64,000 nucleotides of DNA from Paenactinomyces guangxiensis (GTDB lineage Bacteria > Bacillota > Bacilli > Thermoactinomycetales > Thermoactinomycetaceae): contig NZ_JAECVR010000021.1 in the NCBI RefSeq assembly GCF_016055185.1, positions 1-64,000 of the forward strand, in the 5' to 3' direction. Below are positions 46,216 to 55,402 of this stretch, in pieces. Every line of letters begins with the position of its first letter. The first letter of the stretch is position 1. Under the pieces are notes generated by a model. The model worked only from the letters and a program-made list of their open reading frames with translations, was not told where the DNA came from and searched no databases. A program made the translations under genes and the position numbers.

Positions 46216-46881
46216 TTACAACTCTTTGTCCGACTCCTTTTTCCACTTTTTCACGATTTGCCTGATCACAGATTCCAATTCACCTGCACACTGGCGATAA
46301 ATCTCGACAGAGCCGCCAAAAGGGTCGCTGACATCCAGGTCTGACGATTCTCCCTCAAGTTGTTTCAACAATTTGCTCTGTTCCTGTTGCAGTGGCTGTA
46401 TCTCTTTTTGCAGCGCTTCGATCGCTTCGGTATGCCACTCATCATCCGCTTTCAAGGAAAAGCGCGACTGAACCTCTGCCCTTTTTGCCTCCATCTCGGT
46501 GAGCAGCCGGTCAATCCGGCGGTAAAGCTCTGTCCTGTCGGGGCCTGAACTCGCGTATTCCTTTAAAGTAAACACTTTATCAGCACATTCCGGAAAATCG
46601 CTGATGATTAAAATCTTATGATTGCGAGTCATTGTAAGAATGAGATCAGCCCAGTTCACCAGTTCCGTTTCCACGATCTGTGAGCGATGAGAATGATCAA
46701 TCCCTTTTTCCTTTAACACCCGGGTGGCATTACCGGAAGCCGGCGATCCGTTGACCGCAGATACTCCTGCTGACCGAACTTCTACTTCTAGCTGCTTATC
46801 CCCGGCTATTTTCTTCAAAATGGCTTCAGCCATCGGACTGCGGCATGTATTTCCCGTACACACAAACAAAACACGCAACAC
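46216..46881 (-). CDS. ywlE: YwlE-type protein-arginine phosphatase with an inserted helical segment
   Basis: A 221-residue low-molecular-weight phosphatase. The P-loop VCTGNTCRSPMAEA has the nucleophile Cys8 and the Thr12 that marks arginine phosphatases in place of the residue of tyrosine phosphatases. The catalytic Asp is in VSDPFGGSVEIYRQ (about 184-197). YwlE proteins have about 150 residues; here about 68 extra residues (112-180), rich in Glu, Lys, Gln and Leu and likely helical, lie between KVFTLKEYA and DPFGG. It would remove phosphate from arginines marked by McsB for Clp proteolysis. Start GTG 46881 follows GAGGTGA by 6 bases. Confidence 0.87.
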   Translation of the reverse strand: MLRVLFVCTGNTCRSPMAEAILKKIAGDKQLEVEVRSAGVSAVNGSPASGNATRVLKEKGIDHSHRSQIVETELVNWADLILTMTRNHKILIISDFPECADKVFTLKEYASSGPDRTELYRRIDRLLTEMEAKRAEVQSRFSLKADDEWHTEAIEALQKEIQPLQQEQSKLLKQLEGESSDLDVSDPFGGSVEIYRQCAGELESVIRQIVKKWKKESDKEL

Positions 46882-46913
46882 AATCGCTCACCTCATTTCT
46901 TCTGTTTTCAGTA

Positions 46914-47642
46914 TCAGTGGAACAGATGGATGATATACATAAAAAGGGCTCCAAATCCCATACCAACCCATGCAATCGGTTTATGCAAAGTAAAAGCTCT
47001 GGGACAAATCTCGCAAATGACAACCCAGATCATCGTCACAGCCGCAAAAATCAGCCCTGCCGATACAATATCCGGTGATCCGGTCAGATATTTAAGGCCG
47101 ATCCAGGTTCCCAGCGGCAATGTGGCTCCGCATAACAAACTGAGAAACACGATCAGAAGCGGGTGGCGCCCTGCCGCAACCAGAGGGGCTGCCAGGCCGA
47201 TTCCCTCGGGAATATTATGAACCGCCATCGCAAGCGCCAGTGTATGCCCGACATGGTCCCCCGTCTTAAAGCCGATCCCAAGCGCCGCTCCTTCCGGGGC
47301 ATTATGTGCCGCCACGGCGATCACCAGCAAAAAACCCAGTCTGGTGAGATGAGAGGATTCCCCTTTACTTCCTACTTTACTGAAAGGAAGATGATGGAGC
47401 AATAGCATTAAGAGCGTACCTGTACCCATTCCTGTTAAAAGATGGAGGAAACCGCCGTGTTTAAAGGCAGAGGGAAGCAAAGTGAGATAGCAGACGAAAA
47501 GCATTACTCCTCCCGACATTCCCAGAGAAAAAGCGACCGTTTTTCTTGTGGGAGAGAAAAAAAGAACGAGTATGGTTCCCAATAAGATGGATGCTCCGGT
47601 CCATGCACTATATATAACGGCTTCCGGCAGACTACTCACCAT
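46914..47642 (-). CDS. ZIP family metal transporter
   Basis: A 242-residue membrane protein with seven or eight hydrophobic segments. Helix four has HNAPEGAALG and helix five HNIPEGIGLA, the two metal-binding motifs of ZIP proteins. It would import zinc or a related divalent ion. The start overlaps the mntP stop by seven bases, so it is coupled to a manganese exporter; opposite or balancing metal roles are an inference. Confidence 0.85.
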   Translation of the reverse strand: MVSSLPEAVIYSAWTGASILLGTILVLFFSPTRKTVAFSLGMSGGVMLFVCYLTLLPSAFKHGGFLHLLTGMGTGTLLMLLLHHLPFSKVGSKGESSHLTRLGFLLVIAVAAHNAPEGAALGIGFKTGDHVGHTLALAMAVHNIPEGIGLAAPLVAAGRHPLLIVFLSLLCGATLPLGTWIGLKYLTGSPDIVSAGLIFAAVTMIWVVICEICPRAFTLHKPIAWVGMGFGALFMYIIHLFH

Positions 47643-48199
47643 AAAAACTTACTCCCTAACAAGAGCAAAATAAACCCGCCCAGTGCCTCCCCGTAACTCC
47701 CCAGCCAATTGCCCACAAATCTCCCCAGGTACAATCCGCAGGCAGCCATCAAAGCACCTGCGCATCCAAACAAAAAAATAGCCAGATAGAGATCTGCGGA
47801 AAATAGTCCCATACTCAGACCCGCTGACAGGGAATCCATACTGACACTTAAAGAAACAAGCTGAACCCCGATAAATGAGTTCACATTGAACTTGTTTGCT
47901 TCTTCCTCACCCTTGATCACTTGATACAGCATTCCGGCTCCCAGGAAGCAAAGCATTCCTCCTCCAACCATTGCCGCAATATCTTTCATCACAACGCTTA
48001 AATACTTCCCCAACATCATCCCCGCGAGTGGCATTAATACGTGAAATAAACCAATGGACAGGCTCAACCATGCAACTTTTCGCAAAGGGAGCCTTTTCAT
48101 GCCCAGGCCGATTCCAAGTGAGAATGCGTCCATTCCCAGAGCAACGGCGATCATCAAAAGGGTAATGAACTGTCCCCAATGCGGTATAGAAAGCTCCAT
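47636..48199 (-). CDS. mntP: Manganese efflux pump MntP
   Basis: A 187-residue, six-helix exporter of the MntP family. Seen are ALGMDAFSLGIGLGMKR in the first helix and SLSVSMDSLSAGLSMG in the fourth, each with the conserved Asp that binds metal. Place after the ywlC gene is as in Bacillus (ywlD). No yybP-ykoY riboswitch pattern was seen in the 95-base leader. Confidence 0.88.
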   Translation of the reverse strand: MELSIPHWGQFITLLMIAVALGMDAFSLGIGLGMKRLPLRKVAWLSLSIGLFHVLMPLAGMMLGKYLSVVMKDIAAMVGGGMLCFLGAGMLYQVIKGEEEANKFNVNSFIGVQLVSLSVSMDSLSAGLSMGLFSADLYLAIFLFGCAGALMAACGLYLGRFVGNWLGSYGEALGGFILLLLGSKFLW

Positions 48200-48252
48200 G
48201 CCTTATCCTCCCCTGTCCATTCTTGTTGTCACATGGTATGCCTCGTCCAATT

Positions 48253-48286
48253 AAAAAAGAACCAGGTTCTTCAATCCCCTGATTCT
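48253..48286 (-). terminator. Terminator after the ywlC gene
   Basis: On the minus strand GAATCAGG pairs with CCTGGTTC (one G-T pair) around 11-12 bases and TTTTTT follows. It lies 10 bases after the ywlC stop. Confidence 0.65.
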
Positions 48287-48295
48287 TCACCATGC

Positions 48296-49363
48296 TTAAA
48301 CTTGAATGACTCTCCCGTCTGCGGCTTTGCGCAGGCGGTTCATAACCGAATAAAAGATGCCTTGCTCCGGAAAGGTTTCTGCTAAAATCAAATCTGCCTG
48401 TTTCTCATCAAAAACCCGCAGGGCACGATATAATTCCCTGGCCACACTGGCAGGGTCGGAGCGCCGGCCGCAGGCAACAATGACATCCGCGTCAAATTTG
48501 TCTTTATGTTCCTCTGTTGTTAAGATCCCTACTCTGTGCCCCTCTCCTTGTGCATCCCTGGCCATCTTCTGCATGCACACATGTACATTCTCCTCTTTGC
48601 CCTGCAACAGCCACACTTCTCCACGCGGAGCATAGTGGCGATATTTCATTCCCGGGGAACGGGGAACACCCTGTTCATACTGCTCACTAGAGCCGATGAC
48701 AATTGTCTCCGCCACCTGCTCCAACTCTTCGACAGATACTCCTCCAGGGCGCAGCAGCACGGGGGTCTTCCCGGTTACATCAACCACCGTAGATTCCACT
48801 CCTACTCCTGCCGCTCCTCCATCCAACAGAAGATCAATCCGGCCTGCCAGGTCGTTCCATACATGACTCGCTTCGGTGGGGCTGGGCCGGCCCGAACGGT
48901 TGGCACTCGGTGCGGCAACCGGCACTTCAGCCAACTGAATCAGGGCCAGGGCGACGGGATGGGAAGGCATACGAACAGCAACCGTCGGCAGTCCGGCCGT
49001 CACATTGGGAGCGATATTTCCGCGATGGGGAAGCACGAGCGTTAACGGGCCGGGCCAGAAACGGCTGACCAATTTTTGGCCTGCAACAGGAAGGTCAGCT
49101 ACCCATAAAGGCAGTTGATCCAAGCTTCCGATATGTATGATGAGGGGATTATCCGAAGGGCGCCCCTTGGCCTCAAAAATGGCGGCAACTGCCTTTTCCG
49201 AAGTGGCATCGGCCCCGAGGCCGTAGACCGTTTCCGTCGGAAAAGCAACCAGCCCGCCTTCACGCAAACATTTTGCGGCCCGAATCAATTCATCTGTTTG
49301 TTTGGCCTGGTCCAATCCCATGGAGGCATGCACTTCCAACCAGCGGGTCATTCTTGATTTCAA
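48296..49363 (-). CDS. ywlC: L-threonylcarbamoyladenylate synthase (Sua5/YwlC)
   Basis: A 355-residue enzyme making threonylcarbamoyl-AMP for the t6A modification of tRNA. The YrdC domain (about 30-220) has GLVAFPTETVYGLGADA, FEAKGRPSDNPLI, WPGPLTLVL and VAAPSANRSGRPSPT; the C-terminal Sua5 domain (240-355) begins after SPGMKYRHYAPR. TTG 49363 is preferred: AAAGGG lies 8 bases before it, while ATG 49351 is too far and the upstream part to 49411 looks non-native. Confidence 0.93.
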   Translation of the reverse strand: MKSRMTRWLEVHASMGLDQAKQTDELIRAAKCLREGGLVAFPTETVYGLGADATSEKAVAAIFEAKGRPSDNPLIIHIGSLDQLPLWVADLPVAGQKLVSRFWPGPLTLVLPHRGNIAPNVTAGLPTVAVRMPSHPVALALIQLAEVPVAAPSANRSGRPSPTEASHVWNDLAGRIDLLLDGGAAGVGVESTVVDVTGKTPVLLRPGGVSVEELEQVAETIVIGSSEQYEQGVPRSPGMKYRHYAPRGEVWLLQGKEENVHVCMQKMARDAQGEGHRVGILTTEEHKDKFDADVIVACGRRSDPASVARELYRALRVFDEKQADLILAETFPEQGIFYSVMNRLRKAADGRVIQV

Positions 49364-49429
49364 CTGACATTCCCTTTCTACTCTCCTTCTTGTTGCCTTA
49401 TCATACCACAAACAGGCAAGGGAATTCCT

Positions 49430-49894
49430 CTAGTGTTGTCCGCTTGGAAAGCAGGCATAAACCATAGGGGTTCCGTTCGGTCCTGTATGCTCGAGGTGTT
49501 CGGAACCCGAAATATCTTCAGGAAGATCAGCAAACGGAACTTCAGCAAACCCTATTTGTTCAAAAAAGGAGGCGGAAGCACCTGCCAGCAGGTAGACGTG
49601 GGATAATTGAAGGTGTCCGGCGTAAGCAAGCAAAATTTGAATCAGTTGCAATCCTACTTTGGGGTTCCATGAAGCTCTCTCCAGCACAAAGGAGCGCAGC
49701 AATCCACAGGGCCGATATACTTCCATCCCCACCGCCCCGGTAATCCGCGCTGCACTTCCATTTTCCCCCGGGCTTTCAACTACAAAGAAGTGCTCCAAAT
49801 GCTTGTCAACTCCCCGATCATTTAAGCCAGCTTCGTTCAGCAATTTCCTCACTTGAAAAATATCCCGTTTCGCGGCGCGGCGAATCACAAACAT
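49430..49894 (-). CDS. GNAT family N-acetyltransferase (YwlB-like)
   Basis: A 154-residue GNAT protein. RRAAKRDIFQVRKLLNEAGL is a typical start, the core strand has FFVVESPG and GAVGMEVYRPCGLLRSFVLERASWNPKVG, and YLLAGASASFFEQIGFAEV is the usual end motif. Its position between the ywlC gene and spoIIR matches ywlB of Bacillus subtilis. ATG 49894 has GGGGGA 9 bases upstream. Substrate unknown. Confidence 0.82.
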   Translation of the reverse strand: MFVIRRAAKRDIFQVRKLLNEAGLNDRGVDKHLEHFFVVESPGENGSAARITGAVGMEVYRPCGLLRSFVLERASWNPKVGLQLIQILLAYAGHLQLSHVYLLAGASASFFEQIGFAEVPFADLPEDISGSEHLEHTGPNGTPMVYACFPSGQH

Positions 49895-49961
49895 CTTGAC
49901 GATTCCCCCAATCAAACTTGTCCTCTCATTAGCGTTATGAAGGGGGAGGCTTTGCTAGAAC

Positions 49962-49983
49962 AAAAAAATCCGGCCTGGCCGGA
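49962..49983 (-). terminator. Terminator after spoIIR
   Basis: TCCGGCC and GGCCGGA (49969-49983) form a compact stem and seven T residues follow on the minus strand. It lies just past the spoIIR stop at 49988. Confidence 0.75.
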
Positions 49984-49987
49984 CTTT

Positions 49988-50662
49988 TTACTTAAACAGT
50001 TGAAATAGTTGATCCAGAAATAAGAACCGAACTTCAACCGGATTTGATTTTGATTGATCCATGTGAGACTCGGCAGCTGCCAGCACTTGATTTTCAGGGG
50101 AAATGGATGCAGACAGCACTTTCTGGTTTTTTTGCGGTACGGCATCCCCGTTGCTCATATCTACAAAGCAGAGAGGAGGAAAGAGTACACACCACCAATT
50201 ATCCCCTTTTCCCTCGCCGATGGTAATACGCAACGCTTCATAATTCCCGGCCGGATAGACCTGATCGCCATAAAGCTTGGTCGGGAACGGAACCTGTCCA
50301 AAATCAACTTTCACCGGATAATGAAAACCGTGGCGGGCAATGGTTTCTTCAGCGATCTGTTGAAAGCGGGGAATCTGTTTTTTGACAGCCCGGCGAGCTT
50401 CATCAATCGTTTCAGGCTGGTGGACCCATGTTTTCATCTCTTTAATCACTTCATCACGAATCTGTCTTTTCAACCACTGGTCTCTCACCTGGTCACTGTT
50501 GGCCAGTATACGAAGCCGGATGGCCTGTTCAGGTATCTTCTGGCCCGAATGAGGGTTGGCTGACTGCTGTACTGCCAGCATATGGCCGGTCTCCGAGCCG
50601 GTGTAGCCCAACCAGGCACCGACAGCGATCATGATCAGCAAAAAATAAGTGCGAACTTTCAT
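49988..50662 (-). CDS. spoIIR: Stage II sporulation protein R
   Basis: A 224-residue secreted forespore signal that leads to activation of pro-sigma-E by SpoIIGA in Bacillus. There is an N-terminal hydrophobic signal (about 5-22), then IRLRILANSDQVRDQWLKRQIRDEV and NWWCVLFPPLCFVD, the family hallmarks. The C-terminal 40 residues are variable. Position between the GNAT gene and prmC is ancestral. Confidence 0.93.
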   Translation of the reverse strand: MKVRTYFLLIMIAVGAWLGYTGSETGHMLAVQQSANPHSGQKIPEQAIRLRILANSDQVRDQWLKRQIRDEVIKEMKTWVHQPETIDEARRAVKKQIPRFQQIAEETIARHGFHYPVKVDFGQVPFPTKLYGDQVYPAGNYEALRITIGEGKGDNWWCVLFPPLCFVDMSNGDAVPQKNQKVLSASISPENQVLAAAESHMDQSKSNPVEVRFLFLDQLFQLFK

Positions 50663-50756
50663 GTTTAAGCCCTCCTCTTGTCCCTATTCACAGTATGAAC
50701 AGAGTGGAGGAGGTTTAAACAAATTGTTCCAAAATTTAGGCTGATGGCAGGCAAGG

Positions 50757-51644
50757 CTATCTTTCTTTACGCCGAATCCATCCGGCAACGACCCGGTCAA
50801 GCCCTGCCAGATCTTTCCGCACAGAAACTTCTCCCTGTCCGGCGATGTTGGCAACCAATGTTGAGACCGCTTTGCCCTGGTCCGCCCCAATTTCAAAACA
50901 AACCAGCTGGACAGGCTGGTTCCATTGAGCCAGCTGGTTTGTCAGGACCCGGTAAGGATCAAGTCCGTCCTCACCACCGTCCAGGGCCAGACGGGGTTCA
51001 AATTGACTCACCTGTTTTTCCAGCCCGTGCACTTCCGCCGAAGGGATGTAAGGCGGATTGGAAACCAGTATATCAAGCGGGGCCTTTCCTTGTAAAAGCG
51101 GTGTCAAATACTCTCCATGAATCCACATGATCCGCTCTTCCACTTGATGCTGTCGGGCATTCTGTCTCGCCATGTTTAATGCCTCTTTTGAAACATCAAT
51201 CGCTGTCACCTCCCAATGCGGGCGTTCCGCTGCCAGTGTCACAGCAATAGCTCCGCTTCCTGTCCCTACATCCACAACATGAAGGGGTTGATCCCCCCAT
51301 TCTTTTTCAGCCTCCTGCAAAACAGTTTCCACCAGAATCTCTGTTTCAGGCCGGGGAATGAGCACAGACGGATTGACCTGAAAAAGACGTCCGTAAAACT
51401 CCTGATCCCCCAAGATATACTGGATGGGTTCCCCCTGAGCCCGCCTTTCCAGCCAACCGCTCAATTGCTCCTGCACCTCTGCCGGCCAGGGTTGGTTCCA
51501 CATCGTAAAAAAGCGGGCCCGGTCAACTTCCAAACACCTGCGCACCAGCAGCTCTGCTTCAAATTCAGGGGATGCGGTTCCTTTTTCCTGTAAAAAAGAG
51601 GAAGCCCACTGCCAGGCTTGCCTGATTGTACAAACTGATCCCAT
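50757..51644 (-). CDS. prmC: Peptide chain release factor N5-glutamine methyltransferase
   Basis: A 295-residue SAM-dependent methyltransferase that modifies the Gln of the GGQ motif of release factors. The C-terminal Rossmann domain has VVDVGTGSGAIAVTLA and the catalytic VSNPPYIP; the N-terminal domain has the VLIPRPETEILVE entry. It follows prfA, its substrate gene, on the same strand. Confidence 0.94.
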   Translation of the reverse strand: MGSVCTIRQAWQWASSFLQEKGTASPEFEAELLVRRCLEVDRARFFTMWNQPWPAEVQEQLSGWLERRAQGEPIQYILGDQEFYGRLFQVNPSVLIPRPETEILVETVLQEAEKEWGDQPLHVVDVGTGSGAIAVTLAAERPHWEVTAIDVSKEALNMARQNARQHQVEERIMWIHGEYLTPLLQGKAPLDILVSNPPYIPSAEVHGLEKQVSQFEPRLALDGGEDGLDPYRVLTNQLAQWNQPVQLVCFEIGADQGKAVSTLVANIAGQGEVSVRKDLAGLDRVVAGWIRRKER

Positions 51645-51677
51645 CCTGTTGCTCCCTTCTCAGCACTTCTTGGAAGG

Positions 51678-52745
51678 TTATTCTGCTTTTTTCATCAACT
51701 CTGCCTGTTCGTTTAGTATCAATGCATCAATCACTTCGTTGAGATCTCCGTCAAGAATAAAATCCAGCTTGTGCAGCGTTAAACCAATCCGGTGGTCCGT
51801 CACGCGGCTTTGCGGAAAGTTGTAGGTGCGAATCCGTTCACTGCGGTCGCCGGTCCCTACCTGGCTCTTTCTCGCGTCGGCCATCTTCGCCATCTCCTCT
51901 TGCTGCTTGATATCGAAGAGACGGGCACGCAGCACGCGCAGCGCTTTATCTTTGTTGCTGTTCTGCGATTTCTCGTCCTGGCAGGAAACAACGATTCCCG
52001 TCGGCAAGTGCGTAATGCGGACCGCCGATTTGGTCGTATTTACACTTTGTCCGCCCGGCCCGCTGGAGCAAAATGTGTCAATGCGCAAATCTTTATCATG
52101 AATCTCAATTTCAACTTCCTCCGCTTCCGGCAGTACCGCCACTGTGGCGGTTGAGGTATGAATGCGTCCGCCGGATTCGGTTGAGGGAACCCGCTGGACC
52201 CGGTGCGCTCCGCTTTCATACTTCAGTCGGCTGTACGCCCCGTGTCCCTGAATCGAGAAAATCACTTCCTTAAAGCCGCCAAGCCCGGTGGCGTTTGCTT
52301 CAAGCAATTCCACTTTCCAGCCCTGGCGCTCCGCAAAACGTGTATACATGCGGTAAAGGTCAGCCGCGAAAAGTGCCGCTTCCTCACCGCCTGCCGCACC
52401 CCGAATTTCAACGATTACGTTTTTATCATCGTTGGGATCTTTGGGGAGCAGGAGGACTTTCAGCCGTTCTTCCAGCTCTTTTTTTCGCGCGGTCAATTCC
52501 TCGATTTCCAGCTTTACCAGTTCCCGCATCTCATCGTCCAGTTTTTCTTCAAGCATCGTTTTGGCGTCTTGAAGCTGATCAACTACTTGTTTATACTCCA
52601 GATAAGCCTGGTTTTGCTCTTCCAGGCCGGCTTGTTCTTTGGAATAAGCCCTCAGCTTTTTGGGATCATTGATCACTTCCGGATCACACAACAGCCGGCT
52701 GAGCTCTTCATAGCGCTGGTGTATCCCTTCCAATCGTTCCAGCAT
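51678..52745 (-). CDS. prfA: Peptide chain release factor 1
   Basis: A 355-residue factor reading UAA and UAG. The codon-recognition P-x-T is PST in [14 protein letters not shown], and the hydrolysis motif GGQ is in [21 protein letters not shown] in place of the common PAT or PVT keeps the outer P and T. First gene of the prfA-prmC unit. Confidence 0.96.
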   Translation of the reverse strand: MLERLEGIHQRYEELSRLLCDPEVINDPKKLRAYSKEQAGLEEQNQAYLEYKQVVDQLQDAKTMLEEKLDDEMRELVKLEIEELTARKKELEERLKVLLLPKDPNDDKNVIVEIRGAAGGEEAALFAADLYRMYTRFAERQGWKVELLEANATGLGGFKEVIFSIQGHGAYSRLKYESGAHRVQRVPSTESGGRIHTSTATVAVLPEAEEVEIEIHDKDLRIDTFCSSGPGGQSVNTTKSAVRITHLPTGIVVSCQDEKSQNSNKDKALRVLRARLFDIKQQEEMAKMADARKSQVGTGDRSERIRTYNFPQSRVTDHRIGLTLHKLDFILDGDLNEVIDALILNEQAELMKKAE

Positions 52746-53034
52746 ATTTCTTCACTCCCATTCTACTCTGCGGGTGATTTCCAAAATAGCTTATGCAGTT
52801 ATGAAGAAGTCAGGATCAACCCGCTTGCTTCCCTTTTGCCAAGTCTCCGGAAACAGGATTGCTCCGCTTACCACATTTTCAGGTCAGCTCCGGGCCGAAT
52901 ATATAGCAAATCCACATGATGGCCCGGATGAAGTCAGCCTCTATGCGATTTATCTCCTGAACATCGATTTCCACTTAAATACACACGTCATATGATTGTA
53001 TCATATCACAGTACGAAATTGGAAGAAATCCGGG
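52746..53034. other. Intergenic region between prfA and the CPBP gene
   Basis: About 290 bases separate the divergent genes. An inverted repeat ATATGA-TTGTA-TCATAT near 52989-53005 lies where the prfA promoter could be, with TATGAT on the minus strand; no matching -35 box was found. No gene is supported. Confidence 0.4.
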
Positions 53035-53061
53035 ACATCTGTTTCATACAGATGTTATGAT
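53035..53061 (+). promoter_or_regulatory. Operator-like palindrome abutting a -10 box
   Basis: ACATCTG (53035-53041) and CAGATGT (53049-53055) are perfect inverted arms around TTTCATA, directly followed by TATGAT (53056-53061). A protein bound there would block the -35/-10 spacer. The start of transcription would be near 53068, which rules out the ATG at 53070 and supports ATG 53106. Confidence 0.5.
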
Positions 53062-53105
53062 AAGAGAGTATGATTCATTTAAACCAAACTAAGGGGATTT
53101 TTATA

Positions 53106-54182
53106 ATGCTAGAAGTCATTATCAATATTATTAATAATATTATCACCTTTGCGCCTATTATTTTTCTATTCTTTCTCGTCAACTTGTCCGAACGGGACCG
53201 GACATTGGAAAACCCCGGGAAAGGAAAAGAATTGGGCATTATCAGTTATGCTCTGGTCATTTTAGGGTTTTCGTTTACCCTGATGGTGGGGTTGCTTCTT
53301 CACTTCCAGGGAAAACAGATTTTACAATTGATGCAGGTGTTGTCAAACGGCCCTGCTCCGGAAGGTCTGCAGCAATCACCGTCCGGCCTGGCTGAGGTAT
53401 TCCCCCGGGTTGAAAATATCGGGCTTGGCCTCTGGGTTCCATCCCTTCTCGCCATCCTGATGTTTATTCCTGTGATCCGCAGGGGTTTGAGCGTCCTTAT
53501 CCCAATCGATCCATTTCGGCGTACACATGCCGTTGCCCTCTCAATGAGCATGTTAATCTTACTCAATCTGTTTGTGACACTGGGAGTTGGTTTGGAAACA
53601 TTGACCAAGGTACAGGGACAAGCAAGCGAAGCCGGGACTCTCGCCCTTCTCTGGTCCCAGGATATCCTGCTCGCCCTGCTGGGATTGATCGGAGTGGGTT
53701 GGCTGACGAGAAGAAACGGATCTGAATCATTAAAACGTCTGGGACTGGTCAAACCGACTGCAATTCAGCTGCTCATCGGCTTTGGTTCAGGCATCGCCCT
53801 GGTCATTGTTGTATTGATTATCCAATGGATCGCCGCCCTGATTGGAGTCGCAGGTGACCCCCATGTGGAAGAATTAACAGAAAAGATGCTCGGTTCCTTA
53901 TTTAACTCCGTCCCGGGGATTCTCACATTAGGGCTGGCCGCCGCTTTAGGGGAAGAGATTATTTTCAGGGGAGCCCTTCAGCCCCGCTTCGGAATTATTT
54001 TCACCTCTCTCCTGTTCGCAATGGTTCATGCCAATTACGGCTTCAGCCTATCCACTCTGGTCGTCCTGCTCCTCGGTCTCTGCCTGGGGTTTGTTCGCAA
54101 GCGTTTGAACACAGTCGTCAGCATGGTCATCCACGCCACTTATAACATCACCTGGGGAGTTTTAAGTGTCTTTATGTCTTAA
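53106..54182 (+). CDS. CPBP family intramembrane glutamic endopeptidase
   Basis: A 358-residue membrane protein with about eight to ten hydrophobic segments. The CPBP (Abi) domain occupies the last 150 residues: LGEEIIFRGALQPRFG with the EExxxR motif, FAMVHANYG with the motif-two His, and MVIHATYNITWG with the motif-three His. Such proteases cut membrane or prenylated substrates; the target is unknown. The N-terminal half with four helices is specific to this subgroup. Start chosen from the AGGGG site 9 bases before ATG 53106 and the promoter position. A terminator follows, so it is a single-gene unit. Confidence 0.87.
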   Translation: MLEVIINIINNIITFAPIIFLFFLVNLSERDRTLENPGKGKELGIISYALVILGFSFTLMVGLLLHFQGKQILQLMQVLSNGPAPEGLQQSPSGLAEVFPRVENIGLGLWVPSLLAILMFIPVIRRGLSVLIPIDPFRRTHAVALSMSMLILLNLFVTLGVGLETLTKVQGQASEAGTLALLWSQDILLALLGLIGVGWLTRRNGSESLKRLGLVKPTAIQLLIGFGSGIALVIVVLIIQWIAALIGVAGDPHVEELTEKMLGSLFNSVPGILTLGLAAALGEEIIFRGALQPRFGIIFTSLLFAMVHANYGFSLSTLVVLLLGLCLGFVRKRLNTVVSMVIHATYNITWGVLSVFMS

Positions 54183-54199
54183 TCAGGTATCAGAAATCA

Positions 54200-54229
54200 A
54201 GAGCCCCACAGGCAGGGGGCTCTGTTTTA
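54200..54229 (+). terminator. Terminator after the CPBP gene
   Basis: AGAGCCCC (54200-54207) and GGGGCTCT (54216-54223) form an eight-pair stem with GTTTT after it. Confidence 0.85.
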
Positions 54230-54249
54230 ATCTTGACGGCAAAAGAAAT

Positions 54250-54278
54250 TTGACCAACAATCAAACTGTCATTTTAAA
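54250..54278 (+). promoter_or_regulatory. Probable sigma-A promoter of the proline dehydrogenase gene
   Basis: TTGACC (54250-54255), a 17-base spacer and TTTAAA (54273-54278) lie 38 bases before the start codon. Confidence 0.5.
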
Positions 54279-54315
54279 TACCAAATCAAAAAAGCACTCA
54301 AAATGAGGTGAAACC

Positions 54316-55275
54316 ATGTTTACAAATGAGGAGCTTTTAGCTGCCGATGCTTTAAAATCTATAGCCCGCGATCAACAAATCAAAAAGTATATTCAGCAAT
54401 CTTCCGACCTGTATCCGTTACTTCTTCGCGCAGCAAACCGTTTTGTAAGCGGTGAAACAAGAGAAGAAGGAATAAAAAAAGCCCTTGAGCTGTCGGCCAG
54501 AGGATATATGGTCTCTCTTGAATATATAGGAGAAAACACAAAAACGATTGATGATTGTGTTTATGCCAAAAATGAATTTTTAGCCTTGATAAAAGAGGCC
54601 GGTTCCCAACTGACAGAAACCACTGTCTCTCTCGATTTGTCACACATCGGACTCTCTGTCGATTCCGATCTGGCATATAAACATATAGACGAACTGGCGA
54701 GAGAAGCAAAACGCTTGAATGTTTCGATCATGATAAGTATGGAAGAAGCGGCGAAGACGGACAAAATACTTGACGTTTATAAAAAGGTGTCGGAATATTA
54801 CCGAAATGTAGGCATTACCATTCAAGCTTATTTGGAAAGATCCGTAACTGATATGAAAGAGCTCCTTCATTATCCCGGAAAGGTGCGAGTCGTAAAAGGT
54901 GCTTATCAAGAGACAGAGGGAGTTACGATTCCCCGCTCCCAAAATCTGAATGAGCGATATCTGCATCTTGTTGATCTGTTGGTTCAGGCGAATCATGCTG
55001 TATCCATTGCAACCCATGACGAAACTCTGATCCGGGAGATGCACAAACGGGACTATCTCTCTCTTCCACATGTAGAAGTTGAAATGCTTTACGGGATTCG
55101 CCCCGATTTGCTTAAACAATTAAAGGAAGACCACTTTAAAGCGAGAGTGTACCTGACCTATGGAACAGAATGGTATCTGTATTTGTGCCACCGGCTTGCC
55201 GAGTATCCGCCGAATATTTATGTTGCGATTGCTGATATTGTCAATCCATCGGATTCTGATCAGAACTTGTACTGA
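54316..55275 (+). CDS. Proline dehydrogenase
   Basis: A 319-residue FAD-dependent TIM-barrel enzyme oxidising proline to pyrroline-5-carboxylate and feeding electrons to quinone. Recognisable parts are VSLDLSHIGLSVDSDLA, ITIQAYLERSVTDM, VRVVKGAYQETEGV, IATHDETLI, EMLYGIRPDLL and the end motif VYLTYGTEWYLYLCHRLAEYPPN, which replaces the common YGxxWYxYxxRRLAERP. In that end motif the first Arg of R-R is His here, which may weaken carboxylate binding. Similar to the stand-alone enzymes of Bacillus (about 300 residues). No pyrroline-5-carboxylate dehydrogenase gene is nearby. AGGTG precedes ATG by 5 bases. Confidence 0.82.
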   Translation: MFTNEELLAADALKSIARDQQIKKYIQQSSDLYPLLLRAANRFVSGETREEGIKKALELSARGYMVSLEYIGENTKTIDDCVYAKNEFLALIKEAGSQLTETTVSLDLSHIGLSVDSDLAYKHIDELAREAKRLNVSIMISMEEAAKTDKILDVYKKVSEYYRNVGITIQAYLERSVTDMKELLHYPGKVRVVKGAYQETEGVTIPRSQNLNERYLHLVDLLVQANHAVSIATHDETLIREMHKRDYLSLPHVEVEMLYGIRPDLLKQLKEDHFKARVYLTYGTEWYLYLCHRLAEYPPNIYVAIADIVNPSDSDQNLY

Positions 55276-55334
55276 CCGATGGTTTAATATGAGACCGGAA
55301 TGATGAAACATCCCTAAATGAAATAAAACTGGGC

Positions 55335-55365
55335 AGAGGCGAAGGAGATTCGTCTCTATTTTTTA
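55335..55365 (+). terminator. Terminator after the proline dehydrogenase gene
   Basis: AGAGGCGAA (55335-55343) and TTCGTCTCT (55349-55357) form a stem with one mismatch, followed by ATTTTTT. Confidence 0.8.
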
Positions 55366-55402
55366 TGTTTATAAAATCCTGTTTATCCACAAAAATAATA
55401 GG

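Noticed and set aside
48200..48295. yybP-ykoY manganese riboswitch before mntP
   Set aside because: The region is short, contains the ywlC terminator, and shows none of the conserved loops of that riboswitch.
53070..53105. Upstream ATG start for the CPBP protease
   Set aside because: It would lie about 9 bases after the -10 box, before any workable ribosome site; ATG 53106 has AGGGG at good spacing.
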